From positions 1,784,001 through 1,848,000 of the forward strand of contig CM018049.1 in NCBI GenBank assembly GCA_008638375.1: 64,000 bases of DNA, read 5' to 3'. The translations under genes and the position numbers were made by a program. Of the stretch, positions 46,094 through 56,069 are shown in pieces; positions within the stretch are counted from its first letter, which is position 1; each line of letters begins with the position of its first letter. The DNA is from Nyssa sinensis. Taxonomy: Eukaryota > Streptophyta > Magnoliopsida > Cornales > Nyssaceae. Below the pieces are notes generated by a model. It was given only the letters and a program-made list of their open reading frames with translations. It was not told the DNA's origin and did not search any database.

Positions 46094-47914
46094 AACTGTC
46101 ACGACCCGAAACCCACCCTATGCGGATCTCGTGTCGTAGGGCAGACCTAATGGCCGTCCCTATTTTTTATTTTCCTTGTATCAATAATAACATTATATAA
46201 TGTAACTTAAAAGTAGATTAGCGGAAGCCTTAATACAAAATATTGTTTAATAACTGAAAACTGTAAACCGACATAAACATAACATACAAGCACTCTTATA
46301 TGGTGAGTACATGGGAAAGATTCTATTCACTTCTATCATGCTCTTCAACTGTCTCTCTAAGCTCCTGAACTCTTGTTGTGGTTCTGTAGCATTCTCACTT
46401 GAAAAATATAATATAAAAGATGAGCTAACAAAGCTCAGTAAGTAAAAGCCTATCCCCAATACGGGTAGGGATGACGTAGATGAATACAATTCAAGGTAAC
46501 ATGATAGCTAGTCATGACAACGATTGCTAGTCAACTGTAAAATGCCACAATGGCTAATGAATGATAAGGTACAATAACAATCAAGAGAAACAGTGTAGCA
46601 TGGATATGGAATATGCCTAATGAATACAATCAACATAAATACTGCCACAATGAAATGGCCACAGTCAAGTCCAATAAATCAATACCAATCAACATAGAAC
46701 TATATCAATTAACATGAATGATGCCTTTACTCTGTTTAGGGTTTGGCAGACCCTCGGTCTTTTGGGGCCAGGCATACCCCCTGTTTACATGAAAGCACAA
46801 CAATTGCCAATTAAACTCACTGCGTAAAAACGTCATCTTTGCCATGTGTTTGACCCGTAGGTCCCAGTCAATCAGATAGGATCAGATGGGTAATGTGACT
46901 AAGCACAAAACCCGGCATTTAACATAAATCAGGATTATATCGTATTCCATATGAAGTGTACAAAACATGGAACATCATAACATAAGCATACAATGAATCG
47001 ACATCAACACAATGAATCAAGTTATAAGATATCAACAAATAAGCATCCACCAGGTAGAACAATATCCATAGTGGGAACAATAATAGTGAATACATATATG
47101 AGTACAAGTTTTGGCAGTAATGAAAAGATCGTAGCTTGAAAAACCATGTATCAAAGATAAGAATTTACTTACCTTTTCTCCGTGTGATCTACTTCAGTAT
47201 TCCGTAACTTTTCATTTTCCTTTGAGTGCCTTATCATTCAGTAAACATGTTTCAGTTTCAATGTTAAAATTTCATTCTTTGTCACCGTAAGTATTTATTT
47301 TTCTAATTTAGACTCTACCATTGAGTCCGGAATATCGAATAAAGTCAGTTTAGACTTTTACGGTTTCTAATTTGGACTTCTGTACTCAAAGGGGTAAAAT
47401 GGTTATTTTACAAGTCTCTATTTTTCGGGTTCTGTGTTTGCAAGTTAGACTTCACTGTTGAGTCCAGAAGATTTGAAATAATACAAATTCACTATTTACT
47501 TAACTCAATCGGAGTCCGTTTGACTTACATTTGACCTAAGGGCATTTTAATAATTTTTCTCATTTCTAATTTATTAGATAAATGTTTAATTAATTTATTT
47601 CTTGGGTCATTTCATAATAATCATAAGTCTAGGGTCTATTTGTAATTTCACTAAATTTTGTGTCAAATCAGAAATTCAAATTTTACTTACAGTGATTAAG
47701 GCTCTAAATTGAATAGGCTATCCCTATTCCCACATGAACCTAAATTTGATTTCATATCCGTGTATCCAAACACCCCCCAAACCCAATTTAATTCTACAAA
47801 TCAATGTTGAAGAATTGCATTTACTAGGCTAACCTTCTTTACTGTCACCGCATCAAAAACATCTTCGCCGCAGTGAGCGGAAACGACCTCTAACTTTTTG
47901 GCCCATCTTCGGCC

Positions 47915-48422
47915 GATCCATGAAGCATAAAGCCAGTTGTACAGATCCACCTCCAGGATCAACTACTCCAACTGTATTTGAGTATTTTTTTTTTTACCCA
48001 AATTCCCTAATAGATAGTTTATAGTCACCCACTGATAAGCACCTTCCGGCGTTCCATCCAAAACAATTGCCCAATCAGCCTTAGATTTCCATGTGCTCCT
48101 ATCTTTCTGAAAATTGCTGACCGTTTGCAAAAATTCTATCAGATGCACCACCTTCCAATTGCCTCAGACCCGCAGTTTCCCCAACTATGACTGGTGTATA
48201 GAGACGCAATTCTAGTTGAACAACGCTTTCCGCCTGTTCTAGAAGGGACAATAAAGAATCTGCAACAGCCTTGGGATCATTGGCATATGCACTCAAACCT
48301 GGTTTTATGTGTTGGAAGAGCTCAAGATCCTTGCCAATGGGAACGAGATCCAAGTGTTGGTCAAAGCAATAGACATGGACCCGGCTGCCCGGTCTGCCAG
48401 CATCAAAGATGACAGCATAGCT
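47915..48422 (-). pseudogene. captured apyrase (GDA1/CD39 NTPase) fragment
   Basis: On the minus strand this encodes about 170 residues of a plant apyrase, which hydrolyses nucleoside di- and triphosphates. Four of the family's conserved regions are visible in order: [16 protein letters not shown] (ACR1), [10 protein letters not shown] (ACR2), [16 protein letters not shown] (ACR3) and [14 protein letters not shown] (ACR4, with Pro for the usual Leu). Two frameshifts break it: at a T run near 48130 and at the A run near 47986-47996. The family's N-terminal anchor and C-terminal half are missing. TTGCAG stands directly before the similarity starts and may be the 3' end of a donor-gene intron. 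There is no reason to expect a working enzyme. Confidence 0.85.
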
Positions 48423-48980
48423 CTGCAACTCCTCCATCCAAGCCCATGGTACAAACACAGATCCAACAAAAGAGCTGCTATCCAAAACTTCAAACTGATC
48501 TCCAGTCTCCCAACTACTTGACAATGTTGCTCAATTAATAAAACTTTATGCAAAAAGAAAACACAGCAATAAAAGCACTCAATCTTTTAAAAATTAACAC
48601 GATCTCCAAAACCCCAGATTCCGATCTCCCCATCCAAAAATTCCAAATGCAGTAAATCGATCACCACTGACTTCTTTTTCTGAAGGAGCAAAATCTTCGA
48701 TATCCCTCACTGCATGATCGAATCTGACATCATCTGACCCATTGACGGCCGATAGGCAAAGACGCAGCACTCGCACAATGCGTCAATGGCGGTGCATCTC
48801 AAAAAATCGTGGATGATCATCTTCATCTTCTCTGTTTTATGAGATTGTCCATTGATCGGAACAAGATTGAAAGAGTTCATTTGGATCGCTCTCAGCTTCA
48901 TGAGAAAAATATTCGGGAATTTACTCTGCAGCGATTCCGCCCCTTCTATTGCTGTTTCTAACCCCTTTCACTTCCTCTTC

Positions 48981-48983
<3 letters not shown>
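48423..48983 (-). other. sequence captured with the apyrase fragment (possible 5' region of the donor gene)
   Basis: Shared with the 3' LTR (25638-26195) but unlike the other LTRs. On the minus strand it runs from a GA tract through an open stretch (KLRAIQMNSF..., 48901-48707) to TTGCAG. It may be 5' UTR and intron of the donor apyrase gene or part of another gene; I do not recognise the short frame. Confidence 0.35.
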
Positions 48984-49020
<37 letters not shown>

Positions 49021-49133
49021 AAATCCCCAGTCGATTCCCTTTCCCTTCCTTCTAGAACACTACCCCATTCACCCTTCTTCTTATCCCTTTCACGCTCAAG
49101 CAGCCCAAACTGGGCCGTCTCATGAGGCCCTTC

Positions 49134-49136
<3 letters not shown>

Positions 49137-49180
<44 letters not shown>
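49137..49180. repeat. TA microsatellite in H 5' LTR
   Basis: About 20 TA repeats; the 3' LTR has a larger, rearranged version at 26360-26720. Confidence 0.9.
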
Positions 49181-49182
<2 letters not shown>

Positions 49183-49449
49183 CACCTACCTATATACTCC
49201 ATTTCATATATATATCTTAAATTTTCTTTTCCCTTTTTTTTGCCATTTTATTTTATTTTCCTTATTTTAAATTTCATTTTTTATTTCAGTATTCATTCAT
49301 GGCTTACTCGGCATCACCCAGGCATTATCCGTACCTTCAAAACTATTTAAATTGCACAACCGTCCATTCCTTTCGATATCTTGACATAAAGCCCTATCGA
49401 CTCGGGTTTACCTGGTTCGCTCAATTACAATTTGGGTCAGGCTATTACA

Positions 49450-49905
49450 TTGAATCTTCCCACTTTTTGGTCTAGGGCTCAAACTCTTTGGCCAACATTT
49501 TGCCCTTACTTTCTCCCCATTTTTCTTCTTATGCCTTGTTTGGCATTTTGGATATTTTTTGTTAAATTTTTTAAGTTATGTTTCAATTGTTTTAAAAACG
49601 TATTGGTATACTCGCCTTATTTTTTGATTTTTGTGTGTTTCCTTTTTATGTCATTAATTTTATTTTTGACACATTACATCATATTTTATTTATACCAAAA
49701 ATATATTGTATTTATTAGAAAATCTTGATTAAATTTGTTTTATTCACGTATTTCACTAATTCGCCCAATTTCTCTTCATATACTAATTTTAATATTTATG
49801 GGCTACCAATTTCAATTTAAGATTTTTAATTAATTAATATATAATTAATTTCATAAAAATGGCATTAATGTAAATTACTTTGCCTAACTGGGTCGGGATA
49901 TTACA
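49450..49905 (-). mobile_element. LTR L, right end only, minus strand
   Basis: Ends GGGTCGGGATATTACA at 49905, followed by a polypurine tract, so this is the 5' end of a 3' LTR. Its left side is cut by element H at 49449. GGTCTAGGGCTCAAACTC (49478-49495) looks like the B-box half of the antisense tRNA-like block, followed by the CCTTGTTTGGC phrase. The A-box half may be at the end of LTR K (about 4345). Confidence 0.6.
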
Positions 49906-49920
49906 TCCTCCCCCTCTTAG
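49906..49920 (-). other. polypurine tract of L
   Basis: CTAAGAGGGGGAGGA on the minus strand, adjacent to the LTR start TGTAATATCCC. Confidence 0.85.
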
Positions 49921-49922
49921 GA

Positions 49923-49941
49923 AAGTTTGGTCCCCAAACTT
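49923..49941 (-). other. hairpin before the polypurine tract, element L
   Basis: AAGTTTGG-GGA-CCAAACTT: an 8-bp stem. Two stem positions differ from A, B and H on both sides, keeping the pairing (G-C to A-T and T-A to G-C). Confidence 0.65.
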
Positions 49942-49944
49942 GGC

Positions 49945-50785
49945 GTACCTCGTAACGCGAAGAGTTGTTGGTACTTGCTGCGAATCTCATCCTCTTGCTC
50001 CTAAGTGGCTTCCTCAATTTGATGATTTCTCAACAACACTTTAAATAATGGAGTAGTCTTGTTCCACAAAACCTGCTTCCCGCGGTCCAAGATCTGTACT
50101 AGTTGCTCAACATAAGTCAAAACTTCTTAGACATCCAAGGGCTCGTGCTCTACCACTTGGTCTGGATTGTGCAAGTACTTCCTCAGCATAGAGACATAGA
50201 AGACATTGTGCACATGCGCCAATTCTAATGATAGGGAAAGTCAGTATGCCACTAGTCTGACTTGTCCTATGATCTCAAACGGCCCGATGTAATGAGGCCC
50301 TCACTTCCCTTTCTTTTCAAATCTCATCATGCCCTTCATGTGCGACTACTTTTAGAAACACATGATCGCCCACTACAAATTCCAGCTCTGTTCTTCAGAC
50401 ATTGGCATAACTCTTCTGGCGACTTTGAGTTACCAGTAATTGCTGCTTGATTAGTTGGATCTTTTTTAGTCGTCTATTCCATTATCTCTGGGCCAAACAA
50501 CTTCCTTTCCACTACTTCTGTCCAGCACAGTAGAGATTAGCACTTCCTACCGTATGGTGCTTTATATGGTGCCATAACAATACTGGACTGATAGTTGTTA
50601 TTATACGTGAACTCCACCAACGGTGGTTATTCCTCCCAGTTTCAGTTGAAGTCCATGACACAAAAGCGTAGTATATCCTCTAAAGTTGGAATCGTCCTCT
50701 CAAACTGTCCATCAGTCTTTGGGCCGTAGGCAGTATTAAGACTTAGTTCTGTGCCCATTGCTTTTTGTAGGCTACTGTAAAGATC
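49945..50785 (-). pseudogene. element L pol, 3' fragment: integrase end and chromodomain
   Basis: On the minus strand the integrase core end is readable (SLQKAMGTELSLNTAY, TDGQFERTI with the catalytic Glu, LEDILRF; 50777-50642). Then come [22 protein letters not shown] sequence and a chromodomain (EQLVQILDRGKQVLW, PLFKVLLRNHQIEEAT). Several frameshifts and stops are present. Upstream pol is gone: similarity ends abruptly near 50785. It is clearly more diverged from A than B is. Confidence 0.85.
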
Positions 50786-51215
50786 TGAAAAATCAGGATA
50801 AATTTTTTGTTTTTGTCGGTAGAACACTATATATGCATTATTTGCTGGTAGGGCACTATATATGCATCATTTAGACATAAGTCATGTTTAGAAGCATAAT
50901 TTAAGTATGCCATAGAATCGAAATATACTTGGAATTTTGAAATACACCTCCTATGAGAATTTGAGCCTAATCGGAGATAGTTTAAAAAAATAGACCAAAA
51001 AAGGCATCCCAGGTGGACCCGGCCGCACTTGCCAACAAGAGAAAATAAATTTTTTGGGAAAATATCACTTAAAATAATTTTAAGAACTTTGGTTAAAGAA
51101 AAATATCGAATTGAGGCGTTTCAGGACGGGTTGTAGTGTAACGGGGTCCCGCGACTCATTAAAGCCAAAAAGGGTCTTTTCACCCCTTGACCCCTTTAGT
51201 ATAAATGACACTCTT
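50786..51215 (+). other. unidentified sequence N, left part, with TATA motif
   Basis: Not recognised. Contains a 29-bp direct repeat (GGTAGAACACTATATATGCA, then GGTAGGGCACTATATATGCA; 50817-50873) and, near the right end, CCCCTTTAGTATAAATGACAC, a good TATA-box context. Solo LTR M is inserted directly after this. The right part resumes at 55230. It may be the promoter end of another LTR element. Confidence 0.4.
51197..51208 (+). promoter_or_regulatory. candidate TATA box of sequence N
   Basis: TAGTATAAATGA lies about 8 bp before the M insertion site; on rejoining, the expected transcription start would fall in or just beyond CTCTTGGGATC. Confidence 0.35.
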
Positions 51216-52567
51216 TGTAATATCCCGACCCGGGATACCTGGGTCACATGACACGTATTTCGAAAAAAGGAAATTATATATATATATAATTAACTAATTA
51301 TTACATTAATTAATTAATTATAGGAATTGATATATATATGTATTAATTAAATGTATATATGTATATATATATTAAATAAATGAAATATGAAAAAGATGAA
51401 AAGTAAAGAGGTGAACAATGTGAATGTGTGTGTGTGTGTCGGCAAGTGTGTGTGTGTGTCTTGTATATATATGTGTATATGTATATATATGTATATAATA
51501 TGTATAAATATCTAGGAAAAATTAAATGCAAAGTTGAAAAAGAAAAAGGTAGAATTTATGGGATGAGAAGTCTATGTAGGGCTAGAGATCAGAGTGTAGA
51601 GAGAGAGAGATAGCTGTAGAGAGAGAGAGAGATCATGAAGAGAGAGAGAGGTCGGCTACCTTGCTTTAAAAGCCAAACATGCAAAGCATGTTAATCTCTC
51701 ACGAAGAAACCAAAAGAAGAGGAAAACTGAGGAGAAGAGAAGAAGGATTAGAGCAAGAAAGAGGAGGAAAACCAACCAAAAAGGTGAGAATGTTCAAAAC
51801 TGTCAAAATTCTCTCTCTAGAAATTCTCTACATATGAACTGATTTAAAGCTTCCATTTTATATATATAATGTTTAGAAGACATCCAAACCTTAACAAGCA
51901 TGAAAATCTAGCTTAAAAACACCTAGGATTGCATGACCCATAAGCCACGGCCATGGATGGACCTTGCTCAAGCAGGTCTGAATCCGTGATGGCTAAACTA
52001 TGGTTGGAGTTTTGGAACCCCAACTAGACACCAAGGGTGTTTTAAAAACCCATGTACGCGACCACGAAGCTCAAGAAATGGCCACCAAACGTAGGTTGCA
52101 GGTTACGGGTTTCACAACCCAACCCTTTAAAACTTGGTCTAAATCAACACTAAGGAATGAAAACTTGATCCCCATGAAGAGGGGATCACAACAAACCAAA
52201 AAGCATGAAAAACCATTGAGAAATGAACCTATACGACCGAGATGACAGTTCGGGTTATCATGGTTTAAACCCAATGTTTTACCCATATTCGAAGCCCTAA
52301 AGTAATGCAAAAACATGTATTTAGATGTTAGAAATTGATTGGAAAAGAAAGCAGAGAAAATGGGTGTCCAAAACACCACGAAATTCAAAAGAAAAAAATT
52401 AGGGTTTCGGTGTGAACAGTGTCGATCTCGTGGGGAAGACGACACTGTTCGGGTCGGGTCAGGTCGGTCTACGGGTCGGCTACGGATCCGGGTCAAACCG
52501 GGTATGGGTTCAATTAAACGGTGATGTTTAAAGGTTTTAAACTTTTAAAATTTTTAACCCTTAGGGC

Positions 52568-52586
52568 TGACGTCAGCATTACGTGG
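52568..52586 (+). promoter_or_regulatory. TGACGTCA site, second copy decayed, in LTR M
   Basis: TGACGTCA-GCA-TTACGTGG: first palindrome perfect, second altered but in the same 3-bp-spaced register. CCGGTT repeats follow as in A, B and C. Lies about 1.05 kb upstream of the small-protein ATG. Confidence 0.5.
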
Positions 52587-52869
52587 CAGACCGGCTAAAC
52601 CGGTTGGTTTGCGACTGAACCGGATTGGTTCATTTTAAATTGGACCGAACCCTTTGGTTTATTTAATTAATTAAAAATAAAATAAACCAACACTTTACCT
52701 AATTACGGATTGACCCCAATTGTTTTGGGAAATTCTACTGTGGCCCAAATTTTAAGAATTTCGTTCAATTACACCCCTGGAAAAATATTTAAAATAATTA
52801 AATAATTATTTAATTATTTTATAATTAAGGTAAAATTACTATTTTACCCTTGGCTCATAAATGAGCCAA

Positions 52870-53390
52870 ACAAAGTCCAAATTAAATAAATGAATAGTGT
52901 ATCCTTACTATTTCGGATATTCTGAAGCCAATGGTAGGATCCGTTTTACGAGACGAGGCCCGAAAAATAAAGTCACGTAAGGGGTAAATGACCAAAATAC
53001 CCCTGACCCAAAATTTATAAGTTATTAGTGTATTCTTACTATCTTGGACCTTCTGAGTCCAATGGTGAGGTCCACGACACAAGTTGGGGTCCCGAACATA
53101 AAAACACGTAAAGGGGTAAAAAGACCAAAATACCCCTGGTACCCCTAAAGCCAAAATGAAATCAGAAAAGGTCTAAATTGACTTTCTTTGACATCCCGGA
53201 CTCAAAAATGGAGTCCAAATTACGAAACGAAGTACAGAAAAATATGACACGTAAAACGATAAAATAACCATTTTTGCCCTTTACATGAAATAGTCCGAAT
53301 TAAATGTTAGAAAAGCCTAAACCGACTTTCTTCAACACTCCGGACTCAATGGTAGAGTCTATTCGACCAAAAGAAATGTCTAAAATAAAA
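52870..53390 (+). repeat. ~140-bp LTR subrepeats in LTR M (four units)
   Basis: Cores near 52917 (GAAGCCAATGGTAGGATCCG), 53050, 53195 and 53335 (GGACTCAATGGTAGAGTC), spaced about 133-145 bp, each with a CGAAAAATA and ACC..TRCCCCTG segment. Confidence 0.75.
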
Positions 53391-53628
53391 AGACATAAAA
53401 TTTGATGAATAGCATCTGTTAGATGACTATGAACTGAAATAATGCCGAAGTACTAATACTAAGGCATGTACGAGAAACGAAATACGAAAAGACACGACAC
53501 GTAAACATGTTAAGTAAATAACTTTAAACTAAAGTTAATGGAACTCCCAGAAGAGTATGATTGTAGAAATCTATTTTTCTTGACACGGTAAATTGTGTTT
53601 TTAAACAGATAATTAATTAAACACAAAA

Positions 53629-53913
53629 ATGAGCCAAGAATGGGAAGTCACTCCTATGATGACAATGGCCCAATTGGCAAGTGACCCAAGACAGCAAGCT
53701 TTCCGGGAACAGCTAGAAAGACAACTTCAGTTAATTCAAAATCGCATTCGGATTTCCAAAACGAACGAAGTGTGCTGTGTTAGCCCCTTTATTTACAAGA
53801 CAATAACTAAGGAGCAACTAGCCGCGAAACAGCTTAAGAAACGAGAGGATACGGAAACGTTGCAAGAATGGCTTCAAAGGTTAAAGGAAGCCAGGGGGAA
53901 AGCGCCCAAATAG
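53629..53913 (+). CDS. LTR-encoded small protein (solo LTR M), intact
   Basis: 94 codons, function unknown, on the LTR sense strand. The start MSQEWEVTPMM is chosen because an acceptor-like TTTTAAACAG lies 20 bp upstream; a later in-frame Met (MTMAQL) is where alignment to the B version begins. Shared motifs are QQ.F, RIRI.KT.EV, V.PFIYK and EDTETL.EW.QR; the end is LKEARGKAPK. It looks soluble, charged and largely helical, with no cysteine pattern or catalytic motif I recognise. The intron that splits the B version after the .EW.QR motif is precisely absent here. It stops at TAG 20 bp before the conserved donor AAG|GTGAGTAA. Keeping an open frame in a solo LTR is notable; it may reflect recent origin or selection. 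Confidence 0.7.
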   Translation: MSQEWEVTPMMTMAQLASDPRQQAFREQLERQLQLIQNRIRISKTNEVCCVSPFIYKTITKEQLAAKQLKKREDTETLQEWLQRLKEARGKAPK

Positions 53914-53933
53914 AGCAGGACTAGAAGTACAAG

Positions 53934-54791
53934 GTGAGTAACCCTGTGTTTGAATTGGAGATTTGACTCCATGATTTAAAAAGGGTTTTAAGTATAAGAT
54001 ATGAAGTATTTGAAGTTTCAAATTCAGTAATTACATGATTCAGTTTTTAATTGTTCTGTTTTAAAAATTCATTGTGACATGCTTAGTGATTGGTTTCTGC
54101 AACAGTTTTTCGTTCAAATACTTTTCAGCATGTCTAGTTAAAATGCAATTATTGTTAAATATTCTGAATTTGCTTATTTCAAGTATACGAATGTTTATTA
54201 CGAATTTATGAAAAGTATCTATGAGACAAGTCACATGATAAAAGTTTTATAAGATGAATGGTGCATAAGCACTTAGACAGGATTCTGAGTTTTCAGTTGC
54301 CCTGTAAAATAGGCAGGATTTTGAGTTTTACGGAACTCAATTGCCCTGTAAAATGCCCGATAGCAGGATCTAATCCCTCAGGCAGATGAGATATCTCCAT
54401 AGATAAGTAATATGGGACTCCGGTTCGAAACGGATTCCACTAATGGAAGTGATAAGATGACAAATGGTTTGAAAATGAAAGCATGTTTTTAACTCTCATT
54501 TTCAATATGCATATGTTTGAGTTTTATATACTCTGTTTAAGAAATACATGATATGTTATACGTTTTAAAGTTCATATGTATAAGTTTAGCTTGAATGTGT
54601 TAAATATTTCAAAGCTACAGGTTTTAAGGAATGCATATACTCTGTATTCAATTATACGAACAATTGGCGGTGACTATTTTACAAACTCTTATGTACTAAA
54701 ACACTGCTAATTGAAAACCCCATGACGAATACTGGAATTGCTCACAAGCTTAGATTAGCTTACCCGGACTTTGTTCGGACCCCCCTTTCAG
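53934..54791 (+). other. predicted LTR intron in LTR M
   Basis: Donor ACAAG|GTGAGTAACCC at 53934 and acceptor CCCCCTTTCAG|G at 54791; 858 bp. It would lie in the 3' UTR of the small-protein transcript. Confidence 0.5.
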
Positions 54792-55229
54792 GTAATTAGC
54801 AGCAGTTTTGATTTAAGGACGACGATGACGAATCTGATGATTTTGGGAAGATATGGTTAAATAGTTCCTTTTGATAAGTCTGTAAACTCTAATAGCACTT
54901 TTGTATTAATAGACGTAGTAAGGACATGTAATAAGCCCTCTGGGCAATCGAATATGTATGGTATGAATGTATGAAGTCTTTAAGTTTTTAGTTATACTCT
55001 GAATGTGTAACCATGTATGCTATGTATGGAGCGGCAGTACCGAACGGATGTGCATAATTTAAAAATGAGAAAAGAAAAGAAAAAGTTTTTCACGCTTCCG
55101 CAAAATGTATGTTGCACATCTATTCGATACCGCTGCATATGTGAGCCTTGTCTCGGGACCCTTGGGTCTCGGGGCGGCGATCGCAATCCGGTAATCCTCT
55201 TAGGGTGGGTTTCGGGTCGTGACACTCTT

Positions 55230-56069
55230 GGGATCTAAAATCTTCAGAAAATGCTAGAGAAGGTACAACAAGTCGAGCATGGAGAGAAAAGATGAAGAAA
55301 ACTTAAGTTTTCCAACTTTCTACCTTTTAAAACTTATCTCTAGCCTTAGAATTTCACAAGGATTCCTTCTAGGAAGTTGTTCCCCACCTCAAGGGCTACA
55401 TTCTTACCAATTGGTTCAGCTGTACAGCGAGCACAACTCCCTGGGGTTGAGAAAAACCCTTCTAGGTATGATATTTTGCTAAGTAAAGAATAAAGTTAAG
55501 TTTAGTAGTGTTTTTATGTGTTGATTGTATGATTTACATGCTTACTTGTTGTTAGAAAACTATCTAGCATATAGTTACTTTTAAAACCTAGGGTTAGTAC
55601 CTTGTGTACTTATGTATTCTTTGGGAATTTGGTGAAGTGATGAACATGTAACATGAATATATGTATAATTCATTGCATTCTAGTTTATGTTCGTGTAGAC
55701 AAAGTCTTGTAGTTTGAAACTTATGATTTGCTCAATGTTTTAGTACTTTGTGTACTTGTGTAATCTTTAAAAATTTGGTAAGGTTGTGAATATGTAACAT
55801 GTGTATATGTATGATTGATTGGATTATATGCTATGTTTATGTAGACAAAGTTTTGTGCTCTAAAAGTTATAGTTTGTTTTATGTATAATGCATTGTTTAA
55901 GGCATACTCCATGGGTTTGATAAATGCCTCATTGGAATTGCATAGAAAAATCAAGGCATGTTGGAATGTTGTGAATCTTTGGAAACATGACGTGTGTTGA
56001 GCACTTTGGTGCTATGCATTATGAGGGTGTAGATCCTGTGGTGAAAAACCTAAAATTGACCATGGTACT
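55230..56069 (+). other. unidentified sequence N, right part
   Basis: Continues from 51215 after solo LTR M. 55230-55480 could be a transcribed leader ending in a donor-like TTCTAG|GTATGA (about 55465); the short frame inside it (55279-55482) has no recognisable relatives. 55595-55885 is an imperfect two-copy repeat. No gene is supported. Confidence 0.35.
55595..55885. repeat. imperfect tandem duplication, ~145-bp unit
   Basis: Two copies share GTAC.TTGTGTACTT.TGTA, then TTTGGTGAAG/TTTGGTAAGG, GTAACATG and TATGTAGACAAAG-type phrases in order; diverged by roughly a quarter of positions. Confidence 0.7.

Larger units (their letters stand above)
46097..49449 (-). mobile_element. 5' LTR of element H, carrying captured apyrase sequence
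   Basis: 3,353 bp from TGTCACGACCCG to GGCTATTACA. It shares the donor AAAAG|GTAAGTAA (47172-47171), the subrepeat cores (near 47318 and 47460) and a CT tract (48984-49020) with other LTRs. Between 47915 and about 48990 the usual LTR modules are replaced by decayed host-gene sequence. The right flank TTGAA (49450-49454) should be the target duplication; its partner is lost with the left end of H. Confidence 0.88.
51216..55224 (+). mobile_element. solo LTR M with intact LTR small-protein gene
   Basis: 4,009 bp from TGTAATATCCCGACCC to GGGTCGTGACA, flanked by a perfect duplication CTCTT (51211-51215, 55225-55229). No internal domain remains. Modules: TA and GT runs, GA tracts (51598-51650), the CCATGGATGGACCTTG block (51952), a TGACGTCA site, four ~140-bp subrepeats, the small-protein gene (53629-53913), a predicted intron (53934-54791) and CACGCTTCCGCA near the 3' end. 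No tRNA-like block was found, unlike A, B, C, E and J. Confidence 0.95.

Noticed and set aside
48707..48901. Captured second host gene upstream of the apyrase fragment
   Set aside because: The 64-codon frame is open in one copy only and matches nothing I recognise; kept as unassigned captured sequence.
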